Shown: positions 6,969-14,149 of the stretch, piece after piece
Numbering within the stretch: position 1 is the stretch's first letter
How the letters are laid out: every line of letters begins with the position of its first letter
DNA from: an uncultured Bacillota bacterium
GTDB taxonomy: Bacteria; Bacillota; Clostridia; Oscillospirales; Oscillospiraceae
Length of the DNA: 25,442 bases
NCBI GenBank assembly: GCA_937890735.1
Contig: CALACZ010000062.1
Coordinates: 1 to 25,442, forward strand
Direction of reading: 5' to 3'
Made by a program: the position numbers and the translations under genes
The notes under the pieces: generated by a model
The model's database searches: none
Told to the model about the DNA's origin: nothing
Seen by the model: only the letters and a program-made list of their open reading frames with translations

Positions 6969-7041
6969 ACGTTTTTTTACGAAATTTGCATTTTACCGCA
7001 TTTTGTGGCGGCATTTTGCCGCGCGGGCTAAATGTAGTGGC

Positions 7042-8241
7042 TCAGCGCTTCTGCGTGAGGGGCTTGGACTTCTGCTGCGCCTCAAAAAGCGTGACGAGGA
7101 TGGAGTTGGAGAGCATGAAGCCCTTGGGCGTTAAGTGCCAGCGCCCGTTTTCGAGCACCGCCAGCTCCTGCTTGGCGAATGCTTCCAGCAGCTTTTCGAT
7201 CGGCTCAAACGGCAGGAGGAACGAGCGGGTGTATTCGCCCTTTTCGATGCCGTCCACCGTGCGCAGGCGCAGCATCAGATACTCGCCCGCGCGCTCGCGC
7301 AGCGGCACGGTCTCGCACTCGGACAGGATCGTCCCGTGCGCCAGCACGCCGCGGATGTACTGCTGAATATCCGCCGCCGCCGTAAAGCGCTTGCCGGCAA
7401 AGTCGGATGCCGCGCACGGACCGAAGCCGAGGTATTCGTCTCCCACCCAGTATTTCATATTGTGGCGGCAGATGAAGCCGTCGCGCGCGAAGTTGGAGAT
7501 TTCGTACTGCCGGTAGCCGAACGATTCCAGCGTTTCCACGGCGTAGAAATACATATCCGCCTGCGCGTCGTCGTCGGGGAGGTTCGCACAGTCCTTGTAG
7601 TCGTAGAGCGGCGTGTTCGGCTCGACCTTCAGACCGTAGCACGAGATGTGGTCGGGCTTGAGGTCGATGACGTGGCGGAGCGTCTGCATCCACTGCTCGC
7701 GGCTCTGGCTGGGCAGACCGAACATCAGATCGACCGAGACGTTGGCAAACCCGGCGCGGCGCGCCAGCGACACCGCCTGCTGCGCCTGCTTGTAGGTGTG
7801 CGGCCGCCCGAGCGCCTTGAGCTGCTCGTCGAGGTCGGACTGCACGCCGATGGAGATGCGGTTAAAGCCCGCGCGGCGCAGGCGCGCAAGCTGCGAGAGC
7901 GTGACGGAGTCGGGGTTCGCCTCCAGCGAGATCTCCGCGTCGCGGCTGATCTCAAACCGGCGGTCGAGCTCCGAGAGGATGCGCACAAGACCGCTCGCGC
8001 CGAAGAACGACGGCGTGCCGCCGCCGAAGTAGACGGTGTCCACGATATACCCCGGCGCGCCGGTCGCCGCCTCGCGGATGTGGGCGAGGATGGCGTCGAG
8101 ATAGCGCTCCATCAGCGCCTTGTCGCGCGCGCCGCCGATGGAATAGAAATCGCAGTATTCGCACTTGCTGCGGCAGAAGGGGATGTGCACATAAATGCCG
8201 AGCGGCTTTTTCTTTTTTTCAGGCGTCTGTTTTTTAGGCAT
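7042..8241 (-). CDS. hemW: Radical SAM family heme chaperone HemW
   Basis: A 399-residue HemW-like protein. HemW binds heme and a 4Fe-4S cluster and is thought to insert heme into respiratory proteins; it was formerly annotated as oxygen-independent coproporphyrinogen oxidase. The cluster motif 'CRSKCEYC' gives Cys23, Cys27 and Cys30 in HIPFCxxxCxxC context. 'YFGGGTPS' and 'SIGVQSDLDEQLKALGRPH' are radical SAM core motifs. The HemW-specific 'HNMKYWVGDEYLGFGP' follows, and the C-terminal winged-helix segment is complete. ATG 8241 is preceded by GGAGGG. In many Firmicutes hemW follows lepA directly; here an 885-base repeat-filled gap separates them. No convincing terminator is seen after it, only a GCGGCA/TGCCGC stem at 7008-7022. 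Confidence 0.93.
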   Translation of the reverse strand: MPKKQTPEKKKKPLGIYVHIPFCRSKCEYCDFYSIGGARDKALMERYLDAILAHIREAATGAPGYIVDTVYFGGGTPSFFGASGLVRILSELDRRFEISRDAEISLEANPDSVTLSQLARLRRAGFNRISIGVQSDLDEQLKALGRPHTYKQAQQAVSLARRAGFANVSVDLMFGLPSQSREQWMQTLRHVIDLKPDHISCYGLKVEPNTPLYDYKDCANLPDDDAQADMYFYAVETLESFGYRQYEISNFARDGFICRHNMKYWVGDEYLGFGPCAASDFAGKRFTAAADIQQYIRGVLAHGTILSECETVPLRERAGEYLMLRLRTVDGIEKGEYTRSFLLPFEPIEKLLEAFAKQELAVLENGRWHLTPKGFMLSNSILVTLFEAQQKSKPLTQKR

Positions 8242-8252
8242 AGACCCTCCGG

Positions 8253-8270
8253 GCGCGCCCCCGGGCGCGC
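8253..8270 (-). promoter_or_regulatory. GC-only hairpin touching the hemW ribosome binding site
   Basis: On the minus strand GCGCGCCC (8270-8263) pairs with GGGCGCGC (8260-8253) around a 2-base loop. It ends two bases before the Shine-Dalgarno GGAGGG (8250-8245). It could hinder or set translation of hemW. It could equally be the edge of the repeat block. Function is not shown. Confidence 0.5.
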
Positions 8271-8274
8271 GAAG

Positions 8275-9010
8275 TAATAGGTAATAGTGAAGAGTGAAGA
8301 AGTGGGGGGTTCGTTGCGGGGTTCGACCGCATCTCTAATCGAGCCGTAGGGGCGGGGTTCTACCCCGCCCGCGCGGTATTACGTTGAAAATCTGCACGCG
8401 CCGATGCGAAACAGTACGCACCCGTAGGGGCGCACGACTCTGTGCGCCCGGCAGGATGCACCTGCAAAAACGAATGTACCGACGCGAAACCGTAAAACGT
8501 TTGTAGGGGTCGATGCCCATCTTCGGCGCTAAGAGCCGCGCTGCGCGCGGTTGCGCCTCGAAACTAGCCTGCGGGCGGCGCATCGACCCGCATGACGCAC
8601 GACCGTTTTTGCGAAACGCTGCGGCAAACCCGCGATTGCCCAACGGGCGGACAGGGTCGTCCGCCCCTACAGGACGTTTTGCGGTTTCGCCAAATATTAT
8701 GCAATTTTGCGATTGCGCACCGACGGGTCGATGTGGGCATCGACCCCTACGGACAGATTGCGTTGTCGCCGTTCGCTGTGCGATTTTGCGGGTGCACCCT
8801 GCACGGGAGAGGGAGAACCCCTCCCCTACGGCAATCGGGATAGATTGTACGGGTTCGCATTGGTGCGCCCGATTTTTCGGGTGCGTGCCGCCGGGCGGAC
8901 AGGGTCGTCCGCCCCTACGGGTGCGCACCGTTTTCGCATCGGTGCACCAAAATTTGCGCCGTCGTACCGCGCGGGCGGGGCGAGCCCCGCCCCTACGTTA
9001 CGACGAAACG
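8275..9010. repeat. Array of eight hairpin units at ~80-bp period, between lepA and hemW
   Basis: Eight hairpins of one family lie at 8346-8370, 8424-8449, 8503-8589 (long loop), 8645-8670, 8725-8750, 8805-8829 (imperfect), 8893-8918 and 8973-8996. Most centres are 78-89 bp apart; the two intervals around the long copy are ~107-110. Stem arms vary but mostly stay complementary: GGGCGGGG/CCCCGCCC, GGGCGCAC/GTGCGCCC, GGGTCGATG/CATCGACCC, GGGCGGAC/GTCCGCCC. The first three units have GTAG on the left; the last five have CTAC on the right, so orientation flips between 8589 and 8645. The left edge is an A-rich GTGAAGAGTGAAG motif. Open frames here translate the repeats and are not genes. No promoter was recognised. 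Confidence 0.9.
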
Positions 9011-9034
9011 AGATAGTAAACGCAAGCGGCGAGA

Positions 9035-9118
9035 GATTTTTCGTCAGGGCAAGGCGCACGAGCGACGGCGTATCGTGGATACGCCGAGCGAGCAGCAACG
9101 CCGCCCTGGCGGAAAAGA
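9035..9118. repeat. ~84-base long stem-loop element next to the lepA stop codon
   Basis: TTTTTCGTCAGGGC (9037-9050) pairs imperfectly with GCCCTGGCGGAAAA (9103-9116). GGCG (9053-9056) pairs with CGCC (9099-9102), and GGCGTATC (9067-9074) pairs with GATACGCC (9078-9085) around a GTG loop. Read on the minus strand it comes right after lepA and ends in AAAAATCT, so it is not a standard U-tract terminator. It differs in sequence from the neighbouring array and looks like a separate dispersed repeat family. Confidence 0.65.
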
Positions 9119-9126
9119 TCCGTCGC

Positions 9127-10932
9127 TTACTCGTCTAATTTCAATACCGCCATAAATGCCTCGGACGGGACGGAGACCGTGCCGAACGTGCGCATCCGCT
9201 TTTTGCCTTCCTTCTGCTTTTCCAGCAGCTTCTTTTTGCGCGTGATGTCGCCGCCGTAGCACTTTGCCAGCACGTCCTTGCGCAGGGCTTTGATGGTCTC
9301 GCGCGCGATGACCTTGCCGCCGATCGCCGCCTGCACGGGGATCTCAAACATCTGGCGGGGAATATTTTCCTTGAGCTTTTCGCAGATTTTTCTCGCGCGG
9401 GCGTAGGCGTTGTCCGCGAACAGGATAAAGCTCAGCGCGTCCACGATCTCGCCGTTGAGGAGAATGTCGAGCTTGACGAGCTTCGACGGGCGGTAGCCCT
9501 CCAGCTCGTAATCGAGCGAGCCGTAGCCGCGCGTGCGGCTCTTGAGCGCGTCAAAAAAGTCGTAGATGATCTCGTTGAGCGGCATGGAATAGTGCAGCTC
9601 CACGCGCGAGGTGTCGAGATACGTCATATCCTTATACTCGCCGCGGCGGTTCGTGCACAGCTCCATGATCGCGCCGACGTATTCCGGCGGCGTGAGGATG
9701 TTGACCTTTGCAAACGGCTCGCGCGCCTCGGCGATCTCCGCCGGGTCGGGGTAATTGAGGGGCGTGTAGACCTCCAGCTCCGTGCCGTCCGTTTTCGTGA
9801 TCTGATACACGACGTTCGGCGCGGTCGTGATGAGGTCGAGGTTATATTCGCGCTCCAGGCGCTCGAGAATGATCTCCATATGCAGCAGCCCCAGAAAGCC
9901 GCAGCGGAAGCCGAAGCCCAGCGCGATGGAGTTTTCCTGCGTGTAGCTCATAGACGCGTCGTTGAGCTTGAGCTTTTCCAGCGCGTCGCGCAGGTCACCG
10001 TATTTTGACCCGTCGGCGGGGTACACGCCCGAAAAGACCATCGGCTGCGCCTGCTTGTAGCCGGGCAGCGGCTCTGCCGCCGGATGTTCCGCGCCGGTGA
10101 TGGTATCGCCCACGCGCGTGTCGGAGACGGTCTTGATGGACGCCGTCAGATACCCGACCTCGCCCGCGCCGAGCGATTCTGCCGGGCGCATCCCGAACGG
10201 ATGCAGGTAGCCGGTCTCCACGACCTTGTAGACCGCGCCCGTCGCCATCATTTTGATGTCCATGCCGGGGCGCACCGTGCCGTTTACGACGCGCAGATAT
10301 ACGATCGCGCCGCGGTAGGAATCGTACTGGCTGTCAAAGATGAGGCATTGCAGCGGCGCGTCGCGGTCGCCCTTCGGCGCGGGGACGTTTTTCACCACGT
10401 CCTCCAGCACGGCGTGGATGTTGATGCCGTTTTTTGCCGAAATTTCGGGCGCGTCCAGCGCGGGCAGCCCGATGACGTCCTCAATTTCGTGCTTGACCTC
10501 TTCGGGCCGCGCGGCGGGCAGGTCGATCTTGTTGATGACCGGCAGAACTTCGAGGTCATTGTCGATGGCGAGGTAAGTGTTCGCCAGCGTCTGCGCTTCG
10601 ATGCCCTGTGACGCGTCCACGACCAGCAGCGCGCCCTCGCACGCCGAGAGCGAGCGCGAGACCTCGTAGTTAAAGTCCACATGACCCGGCGTGTCGATGA
10701 GGTTCAGGACATAGTCCACCCCGTCGTCGGCGCGGTAGGCAAGGCGCACGGCGCGGGCTTTGATGGTGATGCCGCGCTCGCGCTCCAGATCCATGGAGTC
10801 GAGCACCTGCTCCGCCATCTCGCGCTTTTCGACCGTGTGGCATTCTTCCAGCAGACGGTCGGCGAGCGTGGACTTGCCGTGGTCAATGTGCGCGATGATG
10901 GAAAAATTGCGGATTTTGGACAGATCAGTCAT
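9127..10932 (-). CDS. lepA: Elongation factor 4 (LepA)
   Basis: A 601-residue translational GTPase of full family length. It binds the ribosome and acts in translation initiation, elongation or assembly; the precise role is still debated. The G1 motif 'AHIDHGKST' (near residue 14), switch II 'DTPGHVDF', G4 'NKIDLP', EF-G-like domains and the LepA-specific C-terminal domain ('RKKKLLEKQKEGKKRM') are all present. The start ATG 10932 gives the usual 'MTDLSKIRNFSIIAHIDHG' beginning, with GGGAG upstream. It lies 27 bases after mrdA and is probably co-transcribed with it. Downstream the expected hemW is displaced by repeats. Confidence 0.97.
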   Translation of the reverse strand: MTDLSKIRNFSIIAHIDHGKSTLADRLLEECHTVEKREMAEQVLDSMDLERERGITIKARAVRLAYRADDGVDYVLNLIDTPGHVDFNYEVSRSLSACEGALLVVDASQGIEAQTLANTYLAIDNDLEVLPVINKIDLPAARPEEVKHEIEDVIGLPALDAPEISAKNGINIHAVLEDVVKNVPAPKGDRDAPLQCLIFDSQYDSYRGAIVYLRVVNGTVRPGMDIKMMATGAVYKVVETGYLHPFGMRPAESLGAGEVGYLTASIKTVSDTRVGDTITGAEHPAAEPLPGYKQAQPMVFSGVYPADGSKYGDLRDALEKLKLNDASMSYTQENSIALGFGFRCGFLGLLHMEIILERLEREYNLDLITTAPNVVYQITKTDGTELEVYTPLNYPDPAEIAEAREPFAKVNILTPPEYVGAIMELCTNRRGEYKDMTYLDTSRVELHYSMPLNEIIYDFFDALKSRTRGYGSLDYELEGYRPSKLVKLDILLNGEIVDALSFILFADNAYARARKICEKLKENIPRQMFEIPVQAAIGGKVIARETIKALRKDVLAKCYGGDITRKKKLLEKQKEGKKRMRTFGTVSVPSEAFMAVLKLDE

Positions 10933-10959
10933 AAAAAACTCCCAATGTGCCGCGCCGAT

Positions 10960-13065
10960 TTACCCGGCGGTATTTTCGCGCAGCACGGTCTCGTATTTGC
11001 TGGAGGAAGAGAAATATGCGTTCAGGATGGGGATGCAGACGTTTGCCAGATTGCCGCCCTGCGCGCCCTTTTCCACATACACGGCGATGGCGATCTGCGG
11101 ATCGTCCGCCGGAGCGTAGAGCACGAACGAGGCATGGTCCGAGCCGCCGTATTCATTGCCCCACTGCGCCGTGCCGGTCTTACAGGCGACCTTGATGGGG
11201 TAATCGGCGAGATACTGCGCCGCCGTGCCCTTCGTGGCGACGAGCTGCATACCCGTGGAGATGCAGTCGAACGCTTCGTCCGACATCTCCAAATGGCTCG
11301 CGATCGTCGGCGTGTGCGATTCGATCAGCTCCTGATAGTCCCACGATACCACGCGTTTTAAGAACGTTGCGTTATAGCGCACGCCCTTGTTTGCCAGCGC
11401 CGAGGTGTAGCAGACGAGCTGCATGGGGGTGAATTTGTTGTCGGACTGACCGATCGCCGCCTGAATGACGTCCGCGCCGTACCAGCCGGCGTCCGTGCCG
11501 GAGTACAGCGCTGCCTTCGTCTCGGCGTTGGCGCGCGTGCCGACGTATTCCGTCAGCTCCACGCCCGTGTGCTCGCCGAGCCCGAGCTGCTTTGCCACGA
11601 TGTCCATCGCGTTTTCGCCCGTCTGCTGCACATAGGCGTAGTACGTCAGCCGCCCGACCTCATAGAAGTAGTAGTTGCAGGATTCCTGCAATGCCTGCTG
11701 CATATTGATCGTGCCGTGGGTCGTGCCGCTGCTCGTCCAGACGTAGCACTTGGGCGTATAGCCCTGATCCTTATAATAATCGTAAATGCCCTTGCACGTC
11801 ACCTCGTAAAATTCGCCGAGCTTGCCGTAGTCGATGGCGGCGATGGCGGTGACCATTTTGTAAATAGAGCCGGGCCAGTACTCCGCCAGCAGCGCGCGGT
11901 TGTAAAGCGGATCGTAGTCCGCGTCCTTCAGCTCGTTAAAATCCTGCGAATAGGTGGCGATGTTGAACGTGGGGTAGCTCGCGCAGGCGAGAATTTCGCC
12001 CGTTTTGACCTCCTGCACCACGACCGCGCCGCCCTCGGCGTCCTTGCCCTCGCTCTTGCGCCCAACGCCGTTTTCACGCAGGTCGAGGATCACGTCCTCC
12101 AGCGCGTCCTCCGCCGTCATTTGCAGCGACAGGTCGATCGTCAGCTCTACATTATTGCCCGGCTGCGGCAGCTCCTCGAAATATTCGTTCAGCACGTCGC
12201 CGGAGGCGGAGACGGTGGTGTATTTCCGCCCGGATGAGCCGTGCAGATACGATTCAAACGCCTTTTCGATGCCGTCCTTGCCGACGAGCGCGTTCATGGC
12301 GTAGCCCTGTTCCTTGTAGACCTCATATTCCTCGGCGGTCATCTGCCCGATCGAGCCGAGCAGGTGCGCGGCGTAGGTGGTGTTATATTCGCGGACGGTG
12401 GACGCCTCCACGATCACGCCCGGCACGCCCAGCTCCATCACGGCGGCAAGCTGCTCCGCCTGCACGTCGGTGGCGAGCGTGTAGTTTTCCAGCCCCACGC
12501 CGCTGACGCTGCGCAGCTCCAGCTCATAGCGCACACTGATGACCTTGTACGCCTGCTCCTGCGTCCAGTCGTCGGGAATGCGGTACGCCTGCATGAGGTT
12601 TTTCATGAGCGTCTGCGCGGAAATATCGGCGTCATAGTCGCGGTTTGCCAGAAACGCGCGGTAATAGCCCTGCCAGGTGGACGACTGCTCGTCCACCGTG
12701 AGCGTATACGGGCGCTCGGCGGTGACGGGGAAGTGCGACTGATAGGCGATGCCCTGCTCGTCGCACAGCTCCAGCACGCGCAGCAAGCTCTCGTTCGGCG
12801 TTTCGGAGTTGAAGAGCACAAAGTTGATGATGACGAGGTTGTAGCTGGCGCGGTTCGAGATGAGCACGTTGCCGTTGCGGTCAAGGATATTGCCGCGCGA
12901 CGCCTCCACCGTGGTCATGTAGGTGATGGAGTCGGCGTCATCGGCGATATACGTCGAATCGGACTGCGCCGCCTGCACCTTGTAAAGCCGCAGCGCGAAC
13001 AGCCCGATGAGCGCTGCTGTGAGCGCGAGAAAGACAAAAATGCGGAAGCGGATGAGTCGCTGCAT
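10960..13065 (-). CDS. mrdA: Penicillin-binding protein 2 (class B transpeptidase, MrdA/PbpA type)
   Basis: A 701-residue monofunctional transpeptidase that cross-links peptidoglycan during cell elongation. It has an N-terminal membrane anchor (about residues 8-28), then a pedestal/dimerisation domain with 'EASRGNILDRNGNVL' (~54-68), and a C-terminal penicillin-binding domain. Catalytic motifs are SIYK (Ser400-Lys403), SCN (462-464) and KTG (629-631). Association with mreC and mreD indicates the elongasome rather than the division or spore-cortex class. AAGGAG precedes ATG 13065. The shape partner RodA is not in the window. lepA follows after 27 bases. Confidence 0.93.
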   Translation of the reverse strand: MQRLIRFRIFVFLALTAALIGLFALRLYKVQAAQSDSTYIADDADSITYMTTVEASRGNILDRNGNVLISNRASYNLVIINFVLFNSETPNESLLRVLELCDEQGIAYQSHFPVTAERPYTLTVDEQSSTWQGYYRAFLANRDYDADISAQTLMKNLMQAYRIPDDWTQEQAYKVISVRYELELRSVSGVGLENYTLATDVQAEQLAAVMELGVPGVIVEASTVREYNTTYAAHLLGSIGQMTAEEYEVYKEQGYAMNALVGKDGIEKAFESYLHGSSGRKYTTVSASGDVLNEYFEELPQPGNNVELTIDLSLQMTAEDALEDVILDLRENGVGRKSEGKDAEGGAVVVQEVKTGEILACASYPTFNIATYSQDFNELKDADYDPLYNRALLAEYWPGSIYKMVTAIAAIDYGKLGEFYEVTCKGIYDYYKDQGYTPKCYVWTSSGTTHGTINMQQALQESCNYYFYEVGRLTYYAYVQQTGENAMDIVAKQLGLGEHTGVELTEYVGTRANAETKAALYSGTDAGWYGADVIQAAIGQSDNKFTPMQLVCYTSALANKGVRYNATFLKRVVSWDYQELIESHTPTIASHLEMSDEAFDCISTGMQLVATKGTAAQYLADYPIKVACKTGTAQWGNEYGGSDHASFVLYAPADDPQIAIAVYVEKGAQGGNLANVCIPILNAYFSSSSKYETVLRENTAG

Positions 13066-13138
13066 GGAATGCTCCTTTCAGAGTGCGTGGGGTGGGGCAG
13101 CACCGCGCAATTCGGCAGGCGTGCCGGCGGGTGCTGCC

Positions 13139-13648
13139 TTAGATCTTTTGCGGACGGTAAATGCGGCTGATGCGTGAGGCGAGGAGGTACAGCAGCGGGC
13201 ACGCGAGGAGCGACAGAGCGCAGCCGACGAATAAAATGCGAAGGCTTGCCTGCCCGGGCGTGCCGAGATACAGCCGGATGAGCGCCAGCGCGCCCTGCGT
13301 GAACAAAAGCGCCGCCGCGCTTAAAATGAGCGCCGCCAAAAGCTGCGGCCGCAGATACTGCCGGCACAGCCAGCTCACGCCGAGCGCAACTGCCGTGAAT
13401 GTGAGGATGGACAGCCCTGCGCCGTCCGCGCCGCAGGCGTACCAGCCGAGCCCCGTCAGCAGCCCGAACAGCCCCGCGGACTCGGGCTCTGCGTGCATAC
13501 ACACGCACGCCAGCGCCACGGGCAGCAGACTGATCTTTGCGCCGAAATAGCGCACGCGCCCGAACACGACCGTTTGCAGCAGCGCCGCCGCCAGCATCAG
13601 CGCGGCATACAGCGCCCACATCAGGATTTTTTTGTACCGATCCGGCAT
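13139..13648 (-). CDS. mreD: Rod shape-determining protein MreD
   Basis: A 169-residue, strongly hydrophobic protein with about five membrane segments, starting 'MPDRYKKILMWALYAALMLA'. Size, topology and position between mreC and mrdA identify it as MreD, a membrane subunit of the cell-elongation complex; the sequence itself is weakly conserved, as is usual for MreD. ATG 13648 has AGGAGG upstream. Frames extending further upstream only translate palindromic repeats and were discarded. mrdA starts 73 bases after its stop. The 500-base gap to mreC is unusual. Confidence 0.85.
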   Translation of the reverse strand: MPDRYKKILMWALYAALMLAAALLQTVVFGRVRYFGAKISLLPVALACVCMHAEPESAGLFGLLTGLGWYACGADGAGLSILTFTAVALGVSWLCRQYLRPQLLAALILSAAALLFTQGALALIRLYLGTPGQASLRILFVGCALSLLACPLLYLLASRISRIYRPQKI

Positions 13649-13679
13649 GGAGCGCCTCCTTTGTGCCGCGCAGCGGCGC

Positions 13680-14110
13680 GGATGAATGGTGAATGATGAA
13701 GAATTGAGCGTAGGGGCGGGGCTCTGCCCCTCCCGGCGGTAGGCAATTGCGAATCCGCACAACAAACGGCGACCACGCAACATCCCCTGTAGGGGCGGAC
13801 GCCTCTGTCCGCCCGTGGGGCAATTGCGGGTTTGCCGCAGGGTTTCGTAAAAACGGTGGCGCGTTCTGCCGGGCGGACAGGGTCGTCCGCCCCTACAAAA
13901 CGTTTTGCGTTTTCGCTGGGGTGCGTGTGTTTTTTGATGGTGCATTCTGCGCGGGAGGGGCAGAGCCCCTCCCCTACGCAGATTTGGTAGATTTTACGAG
14001 GTCGCCGATGGTGCGTGGGGTTTGCGAGTGCTTGCTGCGCAATCCCTCAGTCAGCCTTCGGCTGACAGCTCCCTTTACACAAGGGAGCCTTACGGGGGCG
14101 CATTTTGATG
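13680..14110. repeat. Second hairpin array, between mreC and mreD
   Basis: Four hairpins of the same family as in the lepA-hemW gap lie at 13710-13734 (GGGCGGGG/CCCCTCCC), 13789-13814 (GGGCGGAC/GTCCGCCC), 13871-13896 (GGGCGGAC/GTCCGCCC) and 13953-13977 (GGGAGGGG/CCCCTCCC). Centres are 78-82 bp apart. The first two have GTAG on the left; the last two have CTAC on the right. A fifth position is taken by a different two-stem repeat: GTCAGCC-TTC-GGCTGAC (14050-14066) plus GCTCCCTT/AAGGGAGC (14068-14088). The left edge carries GAATGGTGAATGATGAAG, similar in style to the left edge of the other array. The whole 13649-14149 gap has no gene. Confidence 0.9.
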
Positions 14111-14149
14111 GTGCGGTGCAAACGCGCAGCAGCTTAAAACGTACAACCT

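Noticed and set aside
7008..7022. Terminator after hemW
   Set aside because: The 6-bp GCGGCA/TGCCGC stem is not followed by a U-tract on the minus strand.
6846..7041. Origin of replication next to rpmH
   Set aside because: No dnaA gene, no TTATCCACA-type boxes and no AT-rich unwinding region beyond the promoter.
8346..8996. CRISPR array
   Set aside because: The repeated part is a hairpin with changing stem sequence and the linkers are themselves related to each other, the opposite of identical repeats with unique spacers. No cas genes are present.
8335..9138. Several 80-200 codon open frames in the lepA-hemW gap
   Set aside because: They translate the hairpin repeats in both strands (recurring GGRPCPPG- or RVVRPY-like peptides), lack ribosome binding sites and are not conserved-protein-like.
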